Counted from the stretch's first letter, positions 1-7,270 are shown. The stretch: 7,699 nt of DNA from Methanoregula sp. (GCF_002835825.1 NZ_PIZH01000070.1:1-7699); one strand, 5' to 3'. Numbers and translations are program-made. The notes: generated by a model from the sequence alone, not told the origin.

Positions 1-51
1 TTCAGGGCCTAATCCCGCAGGGGTTCGCCGGTTCGAATCCGGCTCCTCGCA
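1..51 (+). tRNA. tRNA-Leu (anticodon CAG), 3' part, cut by the window start
   Basis: The window opens inside the anticodon loop, TTCAGGG at 1-7, with anticodon CAG at 3-5, which reads the leucine codon CTG. After it come the 3' strand of the anticodon stem (CCTAA, 8-12), a long class II variable arm (CCC-GCA-GGG, 14-22), the T arm (GCCGG, loop TTCGAAT, CCGGC, 27-43), the 3' acceptor strand TCCTCGC (44-50) and discriminator A at 51. The long variable arm and the discriminator A fit leucine. CCA is not encoded, so it would be added after transcription. The 5' half lies outside the window, so acceptor and D-arm pairing cannot be checked. The 3' end is the left copy of a direct repeat found again at 1693. 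Confidence 0.93.
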
Positions 52-56
52 TCAGG
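43..56. repeat. left copy of the tRNA-end direct repeat (attL-like)
   Basis: CTCCTCGCATCAGG covers the last T-stem base, the 3' acceptor strand, the discriminator and five downstream bases of tRNA-Leu. It is identical to 1693-1706. After one mismatch (T57 against C1707), four further T residues match, giving 18 of 19 over 43-61 versus 1693-1711. Duplicated tRNA 3' ends are the usual trace of site-specific integration by tyrosine recombinases. Confidence 0.65.
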
Positions 57-61
57 TTTTT
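57..61 (+). terminator. T-run behind the tRNA
   Basis: Five T residues follow the tRNA 3' end by five bases. Archaeal RNA polymerase commonly stops at such T-tracts, so this is a plausible end for the tRNA transcript. Inferred from sequence only. Confidence 0.45.
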
Positions 62-218
62 GGGTTATTGGTATCCCAAAGATGTCATTTTTGTCTGATT
101 GTTTCATCCAACAGGGTGTCTGGCTGTGCCACCAATCGGTTTTTGTTCATCCGGGAATTATCTCTGGTGGAGAACCCTGCTCGGCGAAGGGCGAACGCCA
201 CCGGGCATGGGGAACGAT

Positions 219-989
219 ATGACACCGGGCTGGATTGCATACAATGATCTCGCATGGGTTGACGATTACCTTACAGGCCCGGCGGAGTACGAAGAAGAAG
301 TGAGGTGTTACATCGGCCTGCTGGAACAGCAGGGGATAAAACCCCCCGGCACGCTGTTGCATCTCGGGTGTGGCGCCGGGGGTCACGACCGGATCTTCCG
401 GCAGTATTTTTCCGTGACCGGTGTCGATATCAGCCCGGGAATGCTCGCAAGGGCACGTGCAGCACATCCCGATATCGGATACCTTGAGGGCGATATGCGG
501 TCGATCCGGCTGAACCGTCGGTTCGATGCCGTCGTTATTCCGGACAGCATCGATTACATGGTTACCATCGACGACCTCCGGCAGGCCATCCATACTGCGG
601 TCACGCATCTCCGGCCCGGTGGCGTACTGCTGGTTGTTGGAAAAACAGAGGAGACGTTCCGGAACAACAATTTCGTCTACACCGGAGAACGGGACGGGAC
701 TCATGTGACGCTCTTCGAGAATAATTACCGGAGCCTGAACAACCCGGGTACCTATGAGGCCGTGCTTGTCTACCTGATCCGGCAGAAGGAAGAGCTCTCC
801 ATCCAGACCGAACGTCATGAACTTGGCCTGTTCCCGCTGAATACATGGGAACAGGTTTTCCGGGAGAACGGGATCGAGATGATGACCACACGACTTGACG
901 GCATCTACGACCCGTATCTTCAGAATGACGGGGAGTACTCCCTTACGGTATTCACCGGAAAAAATGAGAGTGGGCACTATTGGCGGTAG
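219..989 (+). CDS. class I SAM-dependent methyltransferase
   Basis: A 256-residue cytosolic protein with a Rossmann-type class I methyltransferase fold (Methyltransf_25/11-like), which transfers a methyl group from S-adenosylmethionine to an unidentified acceptor. Numbered from the ATG at 219, motif I is LLHLGCGAGG (46-55), followed by GVDIS (68-72) after strand 2, GDMRSIRL (91-98), the strand 4 segment RFDAVVIPDS (101-110) and LRPGG (131-135). The region after residue 145 is a substrate-type insertion that I cannot assign. The reading frame stays open back to a TTG at 99, but the extra 40 residues look non-coding. ATG 219 has a purine tract (GGGGA, 209-213) five bases upstream, and the protein then begins like other family members; ATG 207 is the alternative. 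The gene converges on the GNAT gene, with 11 bases between the stops. Substrate unknown; fold call firm. Confidence 0.88.
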   Translation: MTPGWIAYNDLAWVDDYLTGPAEYEEEVRCYIGLLEQQGIKPPGTLLHLGCGAGGHDRIFRQYFSVTGVDISPGMLARARAAHPDIGYLEGDMRSIRLNRRFDAVVIPDSIDYMVTIDDLRQAIHTAVTHLRPGGVLLVVGKTEETFRNNNFVYTGERDGTHVTLFENNYRSLNNPGTYEAVLVYLIRQKEELSIQTERHELGLFPLNTWEQVFRENGIEMMTTRLDGIYDPYLQNDGEYSLTVFTGKNESGHYWR

Positions 990-1000
990 TGAATATTTGT

Positions 1001-1486
1001 TCAGCGTTGTATTTTGTTTGTAATACAACCCCGTTGTCCCTGTAAATCCTTTTTAAGATAAATCATATCGACAAGTTGTATGTCGCCCTCAAACATAGGG
1101 TGGTCGTAATTGTCGGTAAAAAAATTCCTTACCCGGTATGCCTTTTCAAATCCACACTGTTCATAAAACGACAGGATTGCCGGCGTTTCGCCAGTCCCGA
1201 CAAGCATTGTTTTATAAGCGTTTTTGTAGAAATCACAAATGAACTGTATCAATGCTCTCCCGTACCCTTTGCCCTGGTATTTCTCGTATGTTGCTATGTT
1301 TTTCAATTCACAGGTTTCGCTATTTACCGGCACGACAACGCAAACACTTTTCAAATCATCGTCGTACAAGGCAAACAAGTCTCCCTTCGGCAGATACCTG
1401 TCAATCATGGTTTCCTGCTCATCTGCCAGCAACAACAAGTCAAGGAACTGTTTCTTATTTCCGGTAATTTTTTCTGTTTTCACCAT
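1001..1486 (-). CDS. GNAT family N-acetyltransferase, YvbK-like
   Basis: A 161-residue cytosolic GNAT protein that would transfer acetyl from acetyl-CoA to an amino group of an unidentified substrate. The acetyl-CoA pyrophosphate-binding motif is YQGKGYGRA (70-78), preceded by the beta-4 segment [10 protein letters not shown]. The tail pattern [17 protein letters not shown], then [12 protein letters not shown] and DMIYLKKDL, resembles the Bacillus YvbK group as I recall it. Those proteins usually end near the DL; here about 13 further residues ([13 protein letters not shown]) follow. The start is ATG 1484-1486, with GAGGT (1499-1503) 12 bases upstream. The gene is visibly more AT-rich than the kinase and PKD/M50 genes, which together with the tRNA-end repeats suggests lateral acquisition, perhaps from a bacterium. 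It stands alone on its strand, convergent with the methyltransferase. Confidence 0.9.
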   Translation of the reverse strand: MVKTEKITGNKKQFLDLLLLADEQETMIDRYLPKGDLFALYDDDLKSVCVVVPVNSETCELKNIATYEKYQGKGYGRALIQFICDFYKNAYKTMLVGTGETPAILSFYEQCGFEKAYRVRNFFTDNYDHPMFEGDIQLVDMIYLKKDLQGQRGCITNKIQR

Positions 1487-1498
1487 ATCGCTGTTGTT

Positions 1499-1503
1499 AC
1501 CTC
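1499..1503 (-). promoter_or_regulatory. possible ribosome binding site of the GNAT gene
   Basis: GAGGT on the minus strand, 12 bases before ATG 1486. This is slightly longer than the best spacing but is the only Shine-Dalgarno-like match near that start. Confidence 0.45.
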
Positions 1504-1671
1504 AGGGGTTAGGTTTTTTCCGTTGTATCGATCTGCATTACCGCTCACGAGTGTATTCTCGTTACATGGCGTGCTGGATTTTTCATATGCTATCCTATGC
1601 TTGACATTTTCTTTCTAAACGGCGAAGATAGAACTCCAGATTTCGCATTGTTGGTTCCAGCCCTTCAAGCA

Positions 1672-1691
1672 TCTGGGTAAAAACCAGAAAA
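1672..1691 (-). terminator. hairpin and T-tracts behind the kinase gene
   Basis: TCTGG (1672-1676) pairs perfectly with CCAGA (1684-1688) around a seven-base loop. On the minus strand the stretch reads TTTTCTGGTTTTTACC, so a transcript leaving the kinase stop codon (1702) meets two T-tracts (1688-1691 and 1679-1683) within about 25 bases. That is consistent with archaeal T-tract termination. The rest of 1487-1701 holds no gene that I can support. Confidence 0.35.
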
Positions 1692-1692
1692 C

Positions 1693-1706
1693 CTCCTCGC
1701 ATCAGG
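1693..1706. repeat. right copy of the tRNA-end direct repeat (attR-like)
   Basis: Exact 14-base copy of 43-56 (CTCCTCGCATCAGG) in the same orientation. The bases to its left do not continue the match into the tRNA T arm. The stop codon of the kinase gene (TGA, complement of 1702-1704) lies inside it, so the repeat forms the exact junction between the intergenic DNA and the kinase gene. Confidence 0.6.
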
Positions 1707-4700
1707 CTTTTTTCTTAAGTTGTTGTGGAAGGGTATCCGCGGTCTCAACAAACCGGTACGCCCCTCTCGGGATGGTTATGGCAAACCGGGCACCGTTGCC
1801 GTATTCCCCGATCTCCCGGATGGCCATCCCGGTAATGGCAAGGATCTCTTTTGCAAGGAACATCCCAAGGCCGGTATTCTTCCCAAAGCCCCGGTTAAAA
1901 ACAAGAGGCTTGTCTTTCTGGGGGACACCCTGGCCATTGTCTTCATAGAAGCAGGTAAGACAGTCATCGGCCTCATGGAACGAGAGCTGGATCCTGTCCA
2001 TATGTTCGCCCCCGTGGCGGAGGGAGTTATCGACAAGGTTATAGAAGACCTTTGTCAGCAGCGGGTCGGCCAGCACCTCGACATCTGTCCGCTCTGCTTC
2101 GATCCGGACGTCCTTTAAGGCGAGTCCCCGTGTGGACTTGATGAGTTGTGCGTTCATGTTCTGCCACGACGGCGCTATCATGCCCATGGTCTGGTAATCC
2201 CTTGTAAAGGTGATCTGTTCTTCAATGGTGGTGACAACTTTCATCTGTTTTTTGATAAGCTCCAGCTTTTTCGGATCGCTCTCATCGTCCTGGGCGAGAT
2301 CATGATAAGCCCGGAGTGCGCCCAGCTGGTTGAGGATATCATGGCGGGTGATGCTTGAGAGGAGCTGGAGCTTGGCATGGGCAGTCTTAAGCCCGCTCTC
2401 GGCTAATCTCCGGTCGGTAATGTCTTCGGTTGTCCCTTCAAGGGTAGAGATCTCACCGCGATCGCCGGGTATCCCCCGGGCGTTAATCGTCAGCCAGATA
2501 TGCTCCCCATCCTTTCTTATGAACTCCACATCCATTGCCCGGATCGCCTCGCCTTGTGCAATCCGTCCTGTGACAATGTCCCGGTCCTTTGGATTGGCAT
2601 ACAGGTCACGCATGGACTCAACCGATCGTTTCATCTCGTCAGGAGAGGAGTAGCCGAATATCCGTGCAAAGGCCGGGTTGATCTCGATAATGCTCCCATC
2701 CGGGGCAGTCCGGTAAATGCCCAGGATCGCATTTTCGAAAATATTCCGGTACCGGGCCTCGCTTGCCCTGAGGGCATCCTCGTTTCGTAACAGTTCCTCG
2801 TGGTGGTGCCGGAGTTCTTCTTCTATGGCCGTCAGTTCTTCAAAGGACGCTGCCAGGTCCTCATTTTTCCTGAGCAGCGACTCCTGCATCTGCCTGAGTT
2901 CGGTAATGTCTTCGACAATGCAGACAATACGGAAGAAGGTCCCGTGCTGGTCTTTGAGTCCGCTTGCACTGACGCTGACATCGAGGCTGGTCCCGTCCTT
3001 CTTTTGCATCCGGTAGATCTGGTTTCTGGACGAGCCGGTAGTAAGCGCCTGCCGGAAATACTCCTTTGCGGTATCAGCAAAATCCCCATGGACAAGGGAC
3101 GCAAACGGTTTTCCGATAATCTCGCTCTTGTCGTACTGCAGTACGTCGTTCATCCTGCGATTGCAGTCGACAATGATGCCCTGTCGGTTGACCGAGATGA
3201 TCAGGTAGGGTGCAGCATCGAAGATGTGCCGGAACTTCTTCTCGTTTCGTGCCAGTTTCTCTTCAGCTGCTTTGAGACGGCTGATGTCCGTCACCATGGC
3301 AAACGAACCGGTAAAAACCCCGGCATCGTCAAAGATTGGGGAACCGGAGACGAGAAGCCAGCAGGTACTCCCGTCTTTCCGGATAAACCGGCACTCGAAC
3401 TGTTCGCTTCTGCCAGCCATCCTGTTCTGTCTGCGGATTGCATGGTCTCGTGCATGCTCTTCGCCCATGAACCGGGTGATGCTTTTCCCGAGAATTTCTT
3501 CTTCATTATAGCCAAGGAACTCCGTGAGCTTCCGGTTGACAAACGTGGTGTTGAAGTCCGGATCAAGCATCCAGATGCCTTCGTTTGCTGTCTCGACTAT
3601 GCGGCGGTATTTCTCCTCGCTTGCCTTGAGGGCCGCCTCGTTTTCGAGCAGAATTTCATGATGATGGCGGAGTTCCTCTTCGATTGCGGTCAGTTCTTCA
3701 AAGGATGCCGCCAGGTCCTCGTTCTTTCTGAGGATTGAATCCTGCATCTCCTGGAGTTCCGTGATATCCTCGATGATACAGACAATCCGGAAGAATGTCC
3801 CGTGCTGATCTTTTAACCCGCTGGAACTGATGTTTACACCGATCTCCGTCCTGTCTTTTCTCTGCATCCTGAATGCCTGGTTTTTCACAGAACCGGTTGT
3901 CAGGGTCTGCCGGAAATGTTCGCGCACGGTGTCATGTTCATCGCCACGCAGGAGGGAGTAAAACGGCATCCCTAAAATCTCGTTCTTGCCGTACTGCAGC
4001 ACGTCCTGGATCTTCCGGTTGCAGTCAACAATAACGCCCTGCCGGTTGACCGAGATGATCAGGTAAGGCGCGGCATCGAAGATGTGGCGGAACTTCTTCT
4101 CGTTTCTCGCGAGTCTATCCTCAGCTGCCTTAAGGCCGCTGATATCCGTGACCATGGCAAACGAGCCGGTGAAATTGCCGGTTGTGTCCACAGAAGGAGA
4201 GCCGGAGATAAGGAGCCAGCAGGTGCTGCCGTCTTTCCGGATAAACCGGCATTCGAACTGCTCGCACTTCCCCTCTTTCCAGCTCTTTTTTCGCGCACCG
4301 TAATCCCGGGCGTGTTCCGCTCCCATGAGGCTCGTAATCTTCTTCCCGATCAGTTCCTGCTCGGAATACCCGAGGAATTCGGCAAATTTCCGGTTGATAA
4401 AAGAGATGGTAAAGTCCTTGTCCAGCGCCCAGATCCCTTCATTCGCTGTCTCGACGATCCTGCGGTACTTCTCCTCGCTCTGGCGCAGGGCGTCTTCGCC
4501 CCGTTTCAGTTCATCGTAGTTTGCCCTGAGTTCCTCTTCCTGTGCAGTCAGCTGTTCGTATGCTGCCGCAAGGTCAACGTTGGTCTTGTGCAGTTCGGCC
4601 TCTGCCCGCTTTCTCCGTTCATCGTCTTCCCGGACGCGGAGGGCAAAGGTCAGGTCATGGGCCATTTCTTCCAGGAGAGAGACAATCTGGTCGTCAAAGA

Positions 4701-5523
4701 ACCCGGTCTCGGGGGCGCAGAGCGTGAGGGCGCCGGCGTATTGCGTACCGCGTGCAAAGGGAATTGCTGCGATGGCCTGGTATCCCCGGCGGATCGCCTC
4801 GGCTTTCCAGGGATACGTGTACGGGTCCTCGACAAGCGAATTGTAAATTGTGCACTTACCGGAACGGAATGCGGCTATCGTCGGGCTGCTCTCGGAAGCG
4901 TTCGCACCGGGAAGCGCAGGCAGGTTCTCCAGGTACCCGTCCGTGTGCCCGTACGAGGCAATGGGGCCGAGGGTATCGGACCCGCCGGCGATACCGGCCC
5001 ATGCCATCCGGAACCCGCCACTCTCAACCGAGATCCTGCAGATCTCCTCAAGCAGGTCAGGCACTTTTGTGTTCCGCACAATGGCCTTGTTGGTTGCACT
5101 TAAGAGGGAGTAGAGACGGTTGAGCCGGTAGATATGGAACTCTCCCTGCCGGTGCTCGTGGGCGGTGATGATCTTTCGCGCCAGTTCGGTGAACTGGGGT
5201 TTGGGAGCCCCGCCCTTCTGCATATAAAAGTCCGCACCGTACTCGAATGCCTCAACCGCCACTTCCTCCCGGCCTTTTCCGGTAAAAATGATGAACGGCA
5301 GTTTCGGGAACTGCCTGCGCAGGTTCTTTAAAAATTCAATGCCGTCCATCTCCGGCATCTGGTAATCGGAGACGATCACATCGTAGTGGGTGGAGGAGAG
5401 GAGTTCGAGCGCATGGGACACGGAGGTTGTGATGTCGACTTTCAGCCGGCCTGTCCGCTCAAGGTAGGTTTTGCCGATATCGAGGAGTATTTCCTCATCA
5501 TCCACATAGAGGACAGAAATCAT
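1702..5523 (-). CDS. REC-GAF-PAS(x5) histidine kinase, soluble hybrid sensor kinase
   Basis: A 1273-residue kinase with no membrane segment, so a cytosolic sensor. It should autophosphorylate from ATP and take part in a phosphorelay. Domains, numbered from ATG 5523: receiver 1-120 with D8, D9, phosphoacceptor D53 (VSDYQMP), T81 and K103; GAF about 130-298; coiled coil about 298-348; PAS 349-464, 476-591, 635-750, 762-877 and 921-1040, with coiled coils after the second and fourth; phosphoacceptor H1061 in TRHDILNQL; HATPase with N1162/N1166, DNGQG (1195-1199) and the glycine-rich lid at 1212-1220. All catalytic residues are present. PAS3-PAS4-coil duplicates PAS1-PAS2-coil. The start is MISVLYVDDE (5523), because receivers usually begin this way and AGGA lies nine bases upstream; an in-frame ATG at 5541 would add six residues. 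There is no DNA-binding domain and no partner gene nearby, so signal and target are unknown. Confidence 0.95.
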   Translation of the reverse strand: MISVLYVDDEEILLDIGKTYLERTGRLKVDITTSVSHALELLSSTHYDVIVSDYQMPEMDGIEFLKNLRRQFPKLPFIIFTGKGREEVAVEAFEYGADFYMQKGGAPKPQFTELARKIITAHEHRQGEFHIYRLNRLYSLLSATNKAIVRNTKVPDLLEEICRISVESGGFRMAWAGIAGGSDTLGPIASYGHTDGYLENLPALPGANASESSPTIAAFRSGKCTIYNSLVEDPYTYPWKAEAIRRGYQAIAAIPFARGTQYAGALTLCAPETGFFDDQIVSLLEEMAHDLTFALRVREDDERRKRAEAELHKTNVDLAAAYEQLTAQEEELRANYDELKRGEDALRQSEEKYRRIVETANEGIWALDKDFTISFINRKFAEFLGYSEQELIGKKITSLMGAEHARDYGARKKSWKEGKCEQFECRFIRKDGSTCWLLISGSPSVDTTGNFTGSFAMVTDISGLKAAEDRLARNEKKFRHIFDAAPYLIISVNRQGVIVDCNRKIQDVLQYGKNEILGMPFYSLLRGDEHDTVREHFRQTLTTGSVKNQAFRMQRKDRTEIGVNISSSGLKDQHGTFFRIVCIIEDITELQEMQDSILRKNEDLAASFEELTAIEEELRHHHEILLENEAALKASEEKYRRIVETANEGIWMLDPDFNTTFVNRKLTEFLGYNEEEILGKSITRFMGEEHARDHAIRRQNRMAGRSEQFECRFIRKDGSTCWLLVSGSPIFDDAGVFTGSFAMVTDISRLKAAEEKLARNEKKFRHIFDAAPYLIISVNRQGIIVDCNRRMNDVLQYDKSEIIGKPFASLVHGDFADTAKEYFRQALTTGSSRNQIYRMQKKDGTSLDVSVSASGLKDQHGTFFRIVCIVEDITELRQMQESLLRKNEDLAASFEELTAIEEELRHHHEELLRNEDALRASEARYRNIFENAILGIYRTAPDGSIIEINPAFARIFGYSSPDEMKRSVESMRDLYANPKDRDIVTGRIAQGEAIRAMDVEFIRKDGEHIWLTINARGIPGDRGEISTLEGTTEDITDRRLAESGLKTAHAKLQLLSSITRHDILNQLGALRAYHDLAQDDESDPKKLELIKKQMKVVTTIEEQITFTRDYQTMGMIAPSWQNMNAQLIKSTRGLALKDVRIEAERTDVEVLADPLLTKVFYNLVDNSLRHGGEHMDRIQLSFHEADDCLTCFYEDNGQGVPQKDKPLVFNRGFGKNTGLGMFLAKEILAITGMAIREIGEYGNGARFAITIPRGAYRFVETADTLPQQLKKKA
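2764..3621 (-). repeat. in-gene tandem duplication, second unit (PAS3-PAS4-coiled coil)
   Basis: 858 bases encoding 286 residues, from SEEKYRRIVE to the residue before SEARYRNIF. It aligns without a gap to the unit at 3622-4479. My hand count gives 212 of 286 identical residues (74%). At DNA level there are many third-position differences, so the duplication is not recent. Confidence 0.9.
3622..4479 (-). repeat. in-gene tandem duplication, first unit (PAS1-PAS2-coiled coil)
   Basis: 858 bases encoding 286 residues, starting SEEKYRRIVE and ending in the coil ELRHHHEILLENEAALKA. It abuts the second unit directly. The coil also resembles the one before PAS1 (residues about 315-348), so the coiled-coil linker is present three times. 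Confidence 0.9.
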
Positions 5524-5587
5524 AGGCAAATGTCCTGGCATGAGTCAATGCCCCAGGCTATTCCTGTGTACATTTTCTCGCAGGGGC

Positions 5588-5676
5588 TGATATACAACTC
5601 GGTTTTATCCTGTGAAAAAAAAGCAAAAATTGGTCGTATTTTTCTGTAAATGTATGTAATCCTGCGGATTTATACC
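5588..5676 (-). promoter_or_regulatory. candidate promoter region of the kinase gene
   Basis: Two AT-rich boxes on the minus strand could serve as TATA elements. One is GTATATC at 5589-5595, which would place the transcript start near 5563 and give a leader of about 40 bases. The other is GGTATAAAT at 5668-5676, preceded by an A-rich GGAAAAA like a BRE, which would give a leader of about 115 bases. Neither is a perfect archaeal consensus. The 217 bases between the kinase and the next gene hold nothing else that I recognise. Confidence 0.35.
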
Positions 5677-5697
5677 ATTTTTCCGGGGACATTGTCC

Positions 5698-5703
5698 AAA
5701 AAA
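5698..5703 (-). terminator. T-run behind the PKD/M50 gene
   Basis: Six T residues on the minus strand (GGGATTTTTTGG), 38 bases beyond the TAG stop at 5741. A plausible archaeal T-tract terminator, which would separate this gene's transcript from the kinase. Confidence 0.4.
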
Positions 5704-5740
5704 TCCCGTCTGAAACCAGCGATAACAATACATAAATAGT

Positions 5741-7258
5741 CTATATCAGCATAAACACCGCGCAGTAGAATGCGAAGAGCGGGATGAAGAGCGCCAGGTA
5801 GAGGGTCTTGTTCCAGCGCCAGATCGCAAGACCGTCCATGGTCTCGATGGGCATCAGGCTGTAGACTGCGGTGATGAGGTTGATGGTGAAGCCGATTCCC
5901 CCGGCGATTGCAAAGACCCCGCCCAGCATCACCATGGCCAGGAAGACAAACGTGAGGATGATGGAGACGACCGGCCCGGCAATCATCTCAATCCCTATTG
6001 TCCGCGGGTCTTCATCATCTGTCCTGTTGACGAGGTTCCGGTACGATGCGCCGAATGCATTGCCAAAGAGCCAGGCCGTGATGAACATGATGACCGTCCC
6101 AAGGCCCCAGAACCGGGTGTCCGCATCCTGCCCGTGCTTTGTTGCAAAATACCGGTGCGCAAAATCATGGAGCACAACCGAAACGGCACCAACAGCAATG
6201 TAAATGAGCACCATCTCAAGGGTGAGTTCGGCACGGTCCGCGAGCATAAACGCCAGCGCAACGATGATGACTGCGCCTTCAATGACAAGGACTTCCGTTG
6301 CCGAGAGGCCGAAGTACCGCTGCTCCATCTTCCGGACCGCAAGCTTCCGGGCAGCGATCTCCTTGTCGCTCAGTTTCTCAACCGCATGTTCGCCGAAAAG
6401 CTCTGCAAAGAACTTCAGGAATTTGATGAGAAGTTGCCAGATGAAGCTGATATTGGTGACGATAAGCTGGATGATGAGCACCGCAATGCTCGTGATGACT
6501 GCGGCAAGCGCCATGAACTGGGCCGGGATGTATCCCGATGCCGGGAGGTTTGTTACCGCCGGACCTTTTGCCTCCTGGATCAGGCCGATGATCCCCTCGC
6601 TGCGCTCTGGTTCACCACTGTCCGCGACCGGCTCGACAGGCGCGACGTTTCCCGCGCTGATGAGGTTTGTCCGGGACAGGGTGTCGCTGCCAAACGCATT
6701 GGATACTCTCAGCCGGACCGTGTACGTGCCGGGTTCTGTATAGGTATGCACTGGTGCCTGTTCCCCTGATGTTGCACCGTCGCCAAATTCCCATTGCCAC
6801 GCACCGGGCCGGTTCAGCGAGGCATCCGAGAACGATATGGTTAACGGGACCGTCCCCTCAACCGGAGATGCTGAAAAACCGGCAACCGGGGGGTTCCCGA
6901 TCCTGATAAATGCAGGTTCAACCCGTGTATCAGATCCGTAGATATTCGTGACAGTCAGCCGTACGGTATAGTCGCCATCAGCGGTATACGTGTGCGTCGG
7001 GTTCTGGCGTTCGGAGGTTGCGCCATCGCCAAAGTCCCAGAAGTACTCCATGGGCGATAAGCCGCGTGAGGTATCAGCAAAACTCACGGTAAGTGGCGCC
7101 GGCCCAAACCTTGTGCTGGAGAAAAAATCAGCAACCGGAGGATTCGTGACCGTTATGTAGCCCGGTGCGGGAGCTCCAGTTTCCGCAGCGGAAATGGGCA
7201 GAGCAAGGAGCCCGGCAGTGAGGATAAGGATGAGCAGGAGGAATTGTTTGTGGCGCAT
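5741..7258 (-). CDS. PKD-domain protein with M50 (site-2 protease-like) membrane domain, HDxxH variant
   Basis: A 505-residue membrane protein. Residues 1-24 form a signal peptide (cleavage likely near ISAA-E). Two PKD domains follow, about 39-121 and 122-203, each with the hallmark WDFGDG (74-79) or WEFGDG (156-161). They should face outward and may bind surface or envelope partners. After a linker come a hydrophobic helix (about 245-268) and a multi-helix domain resembling M50 metalloproteases, which cut membrane proteins within the bilayer. HDFAH (364-368) sits where M50 proteins have HExxH; AGP (427-429) and PIETMDG (470-476, D475) match the AGPxxN-like and NxxPxxxLDG elements. The expected Glu is therefore Asp, so activity is uncertain. 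ATG 7258 is supported by AGGTGATC just upstream. Target unknown; alternatively a non-catalytic M50 homologue acting in membrane-protein handling. Confidence 0.85.
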   Translation of the reverse strand: MRHKQFLLLILILTAGLLALPISAAETGAPAPGYITVTNPPVADFFSSTRFGPAPLTVSFADTSRGLSPMEYFWDFGDGATSERQNPTHTYTADGDYTVRLTVTNIYGSDTRVEPAFIRIGNPPVAGFSASPVEGTVPLTISFSDASLNRPGAWQWEFGDGATSGEQAPVHTYTEPGTYTVRLRVSNAFGSDTLSRTNLISAGNVAPVEPVADSGEPERSEGIIGLIQEAKGPAVTNLPASGYIPAQFMALAAVITSIAVLIIQLIVTNISFIWQLLIKFLKFFAELFGEHAVEKLSDKEIAARKLAVRKMEQRYFGLSATEVLVIEGAVIIVALAFMLADRAELTLEMVLIYIAVGAVSVVLHDFAHRYFATKHGQDADTRFWGLGTVIMFITAWLFGNAFGASYRNLVNRTDDEDPRTIGIEMIAGPVVSIILTFVFLAMVMLGGVFAIAGGIGFTINLITAVYSLMPIETMDGLAIWRWNKTLYLALFIPLFAFYCAVFMLI

Positions 7259-7262
7259 TATG

Positions 7263-7270
7263 GATCACCT
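7263..7270 (-). promoter_or_regulatory. strong Shine-Dalgarno site of the PKD/M50 gene
   Basis: AGGTGATC on the minus strand, four bases before ATG 7256-7258 allowing for one C. It matches the complement of the archaeal 16S 3' tail over eight bases. It fixes this start, and with it the signal peptide. Confidence 0.8.

Larger units (their letters stand above)
43..1706. mobile_element. possible small tRNA-integrated island (methyltransferase + acetyltransferase)
   Basis: Direct repeats at 43-56 and 1693-1706 frame about 1.65 kb that starts at the 3' end of tRNA-Leu. The interval carries two convergent accessory-type genes. One of them, the GNAT gene, is visibly more AT-rich than the long genes to the right. 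There is no integrase, transposase or split integrase fragment inside. If this is an island, it was mobilised in trans, is a decayed remnant, or is one segment of a larger set of tandem integrations extending past the window. The repeat is short, so this remains a hypothesis. Confidence 0.4.

Noticed and set aside
99..218. N-terminal extension of the methyltransferase from a TTG start
   Set aside because: No ribosome binding site, not family-like in sequence, and an ATG with an upstream purine tract fits the family start better.
147..1028. Long minus-strand reading frame opposite the methyltransferase
   Set aside because: Mirror of a GC-rich gene. No family motifs, while the + strand frame has a full set of methyltransferase motifs.
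1672..1700. Second, degenerate tRNA before the right repeat (5-bp stem, 7-base loop, then the acceptor-like sequence)
   Set aside because: Loop lacks the TTCGAAT consensus and five extra bases separate the stem from the acceptor-like part; no other tRNA arms are present.
2800..5103. Two long + strand frames (2800-3738 and 4084-5103) opposite the kinase
   Set aside because: Antisense artefacts of codon bias. Their mutual similarity simply reflects the duplicated PAS units on the coding strand.
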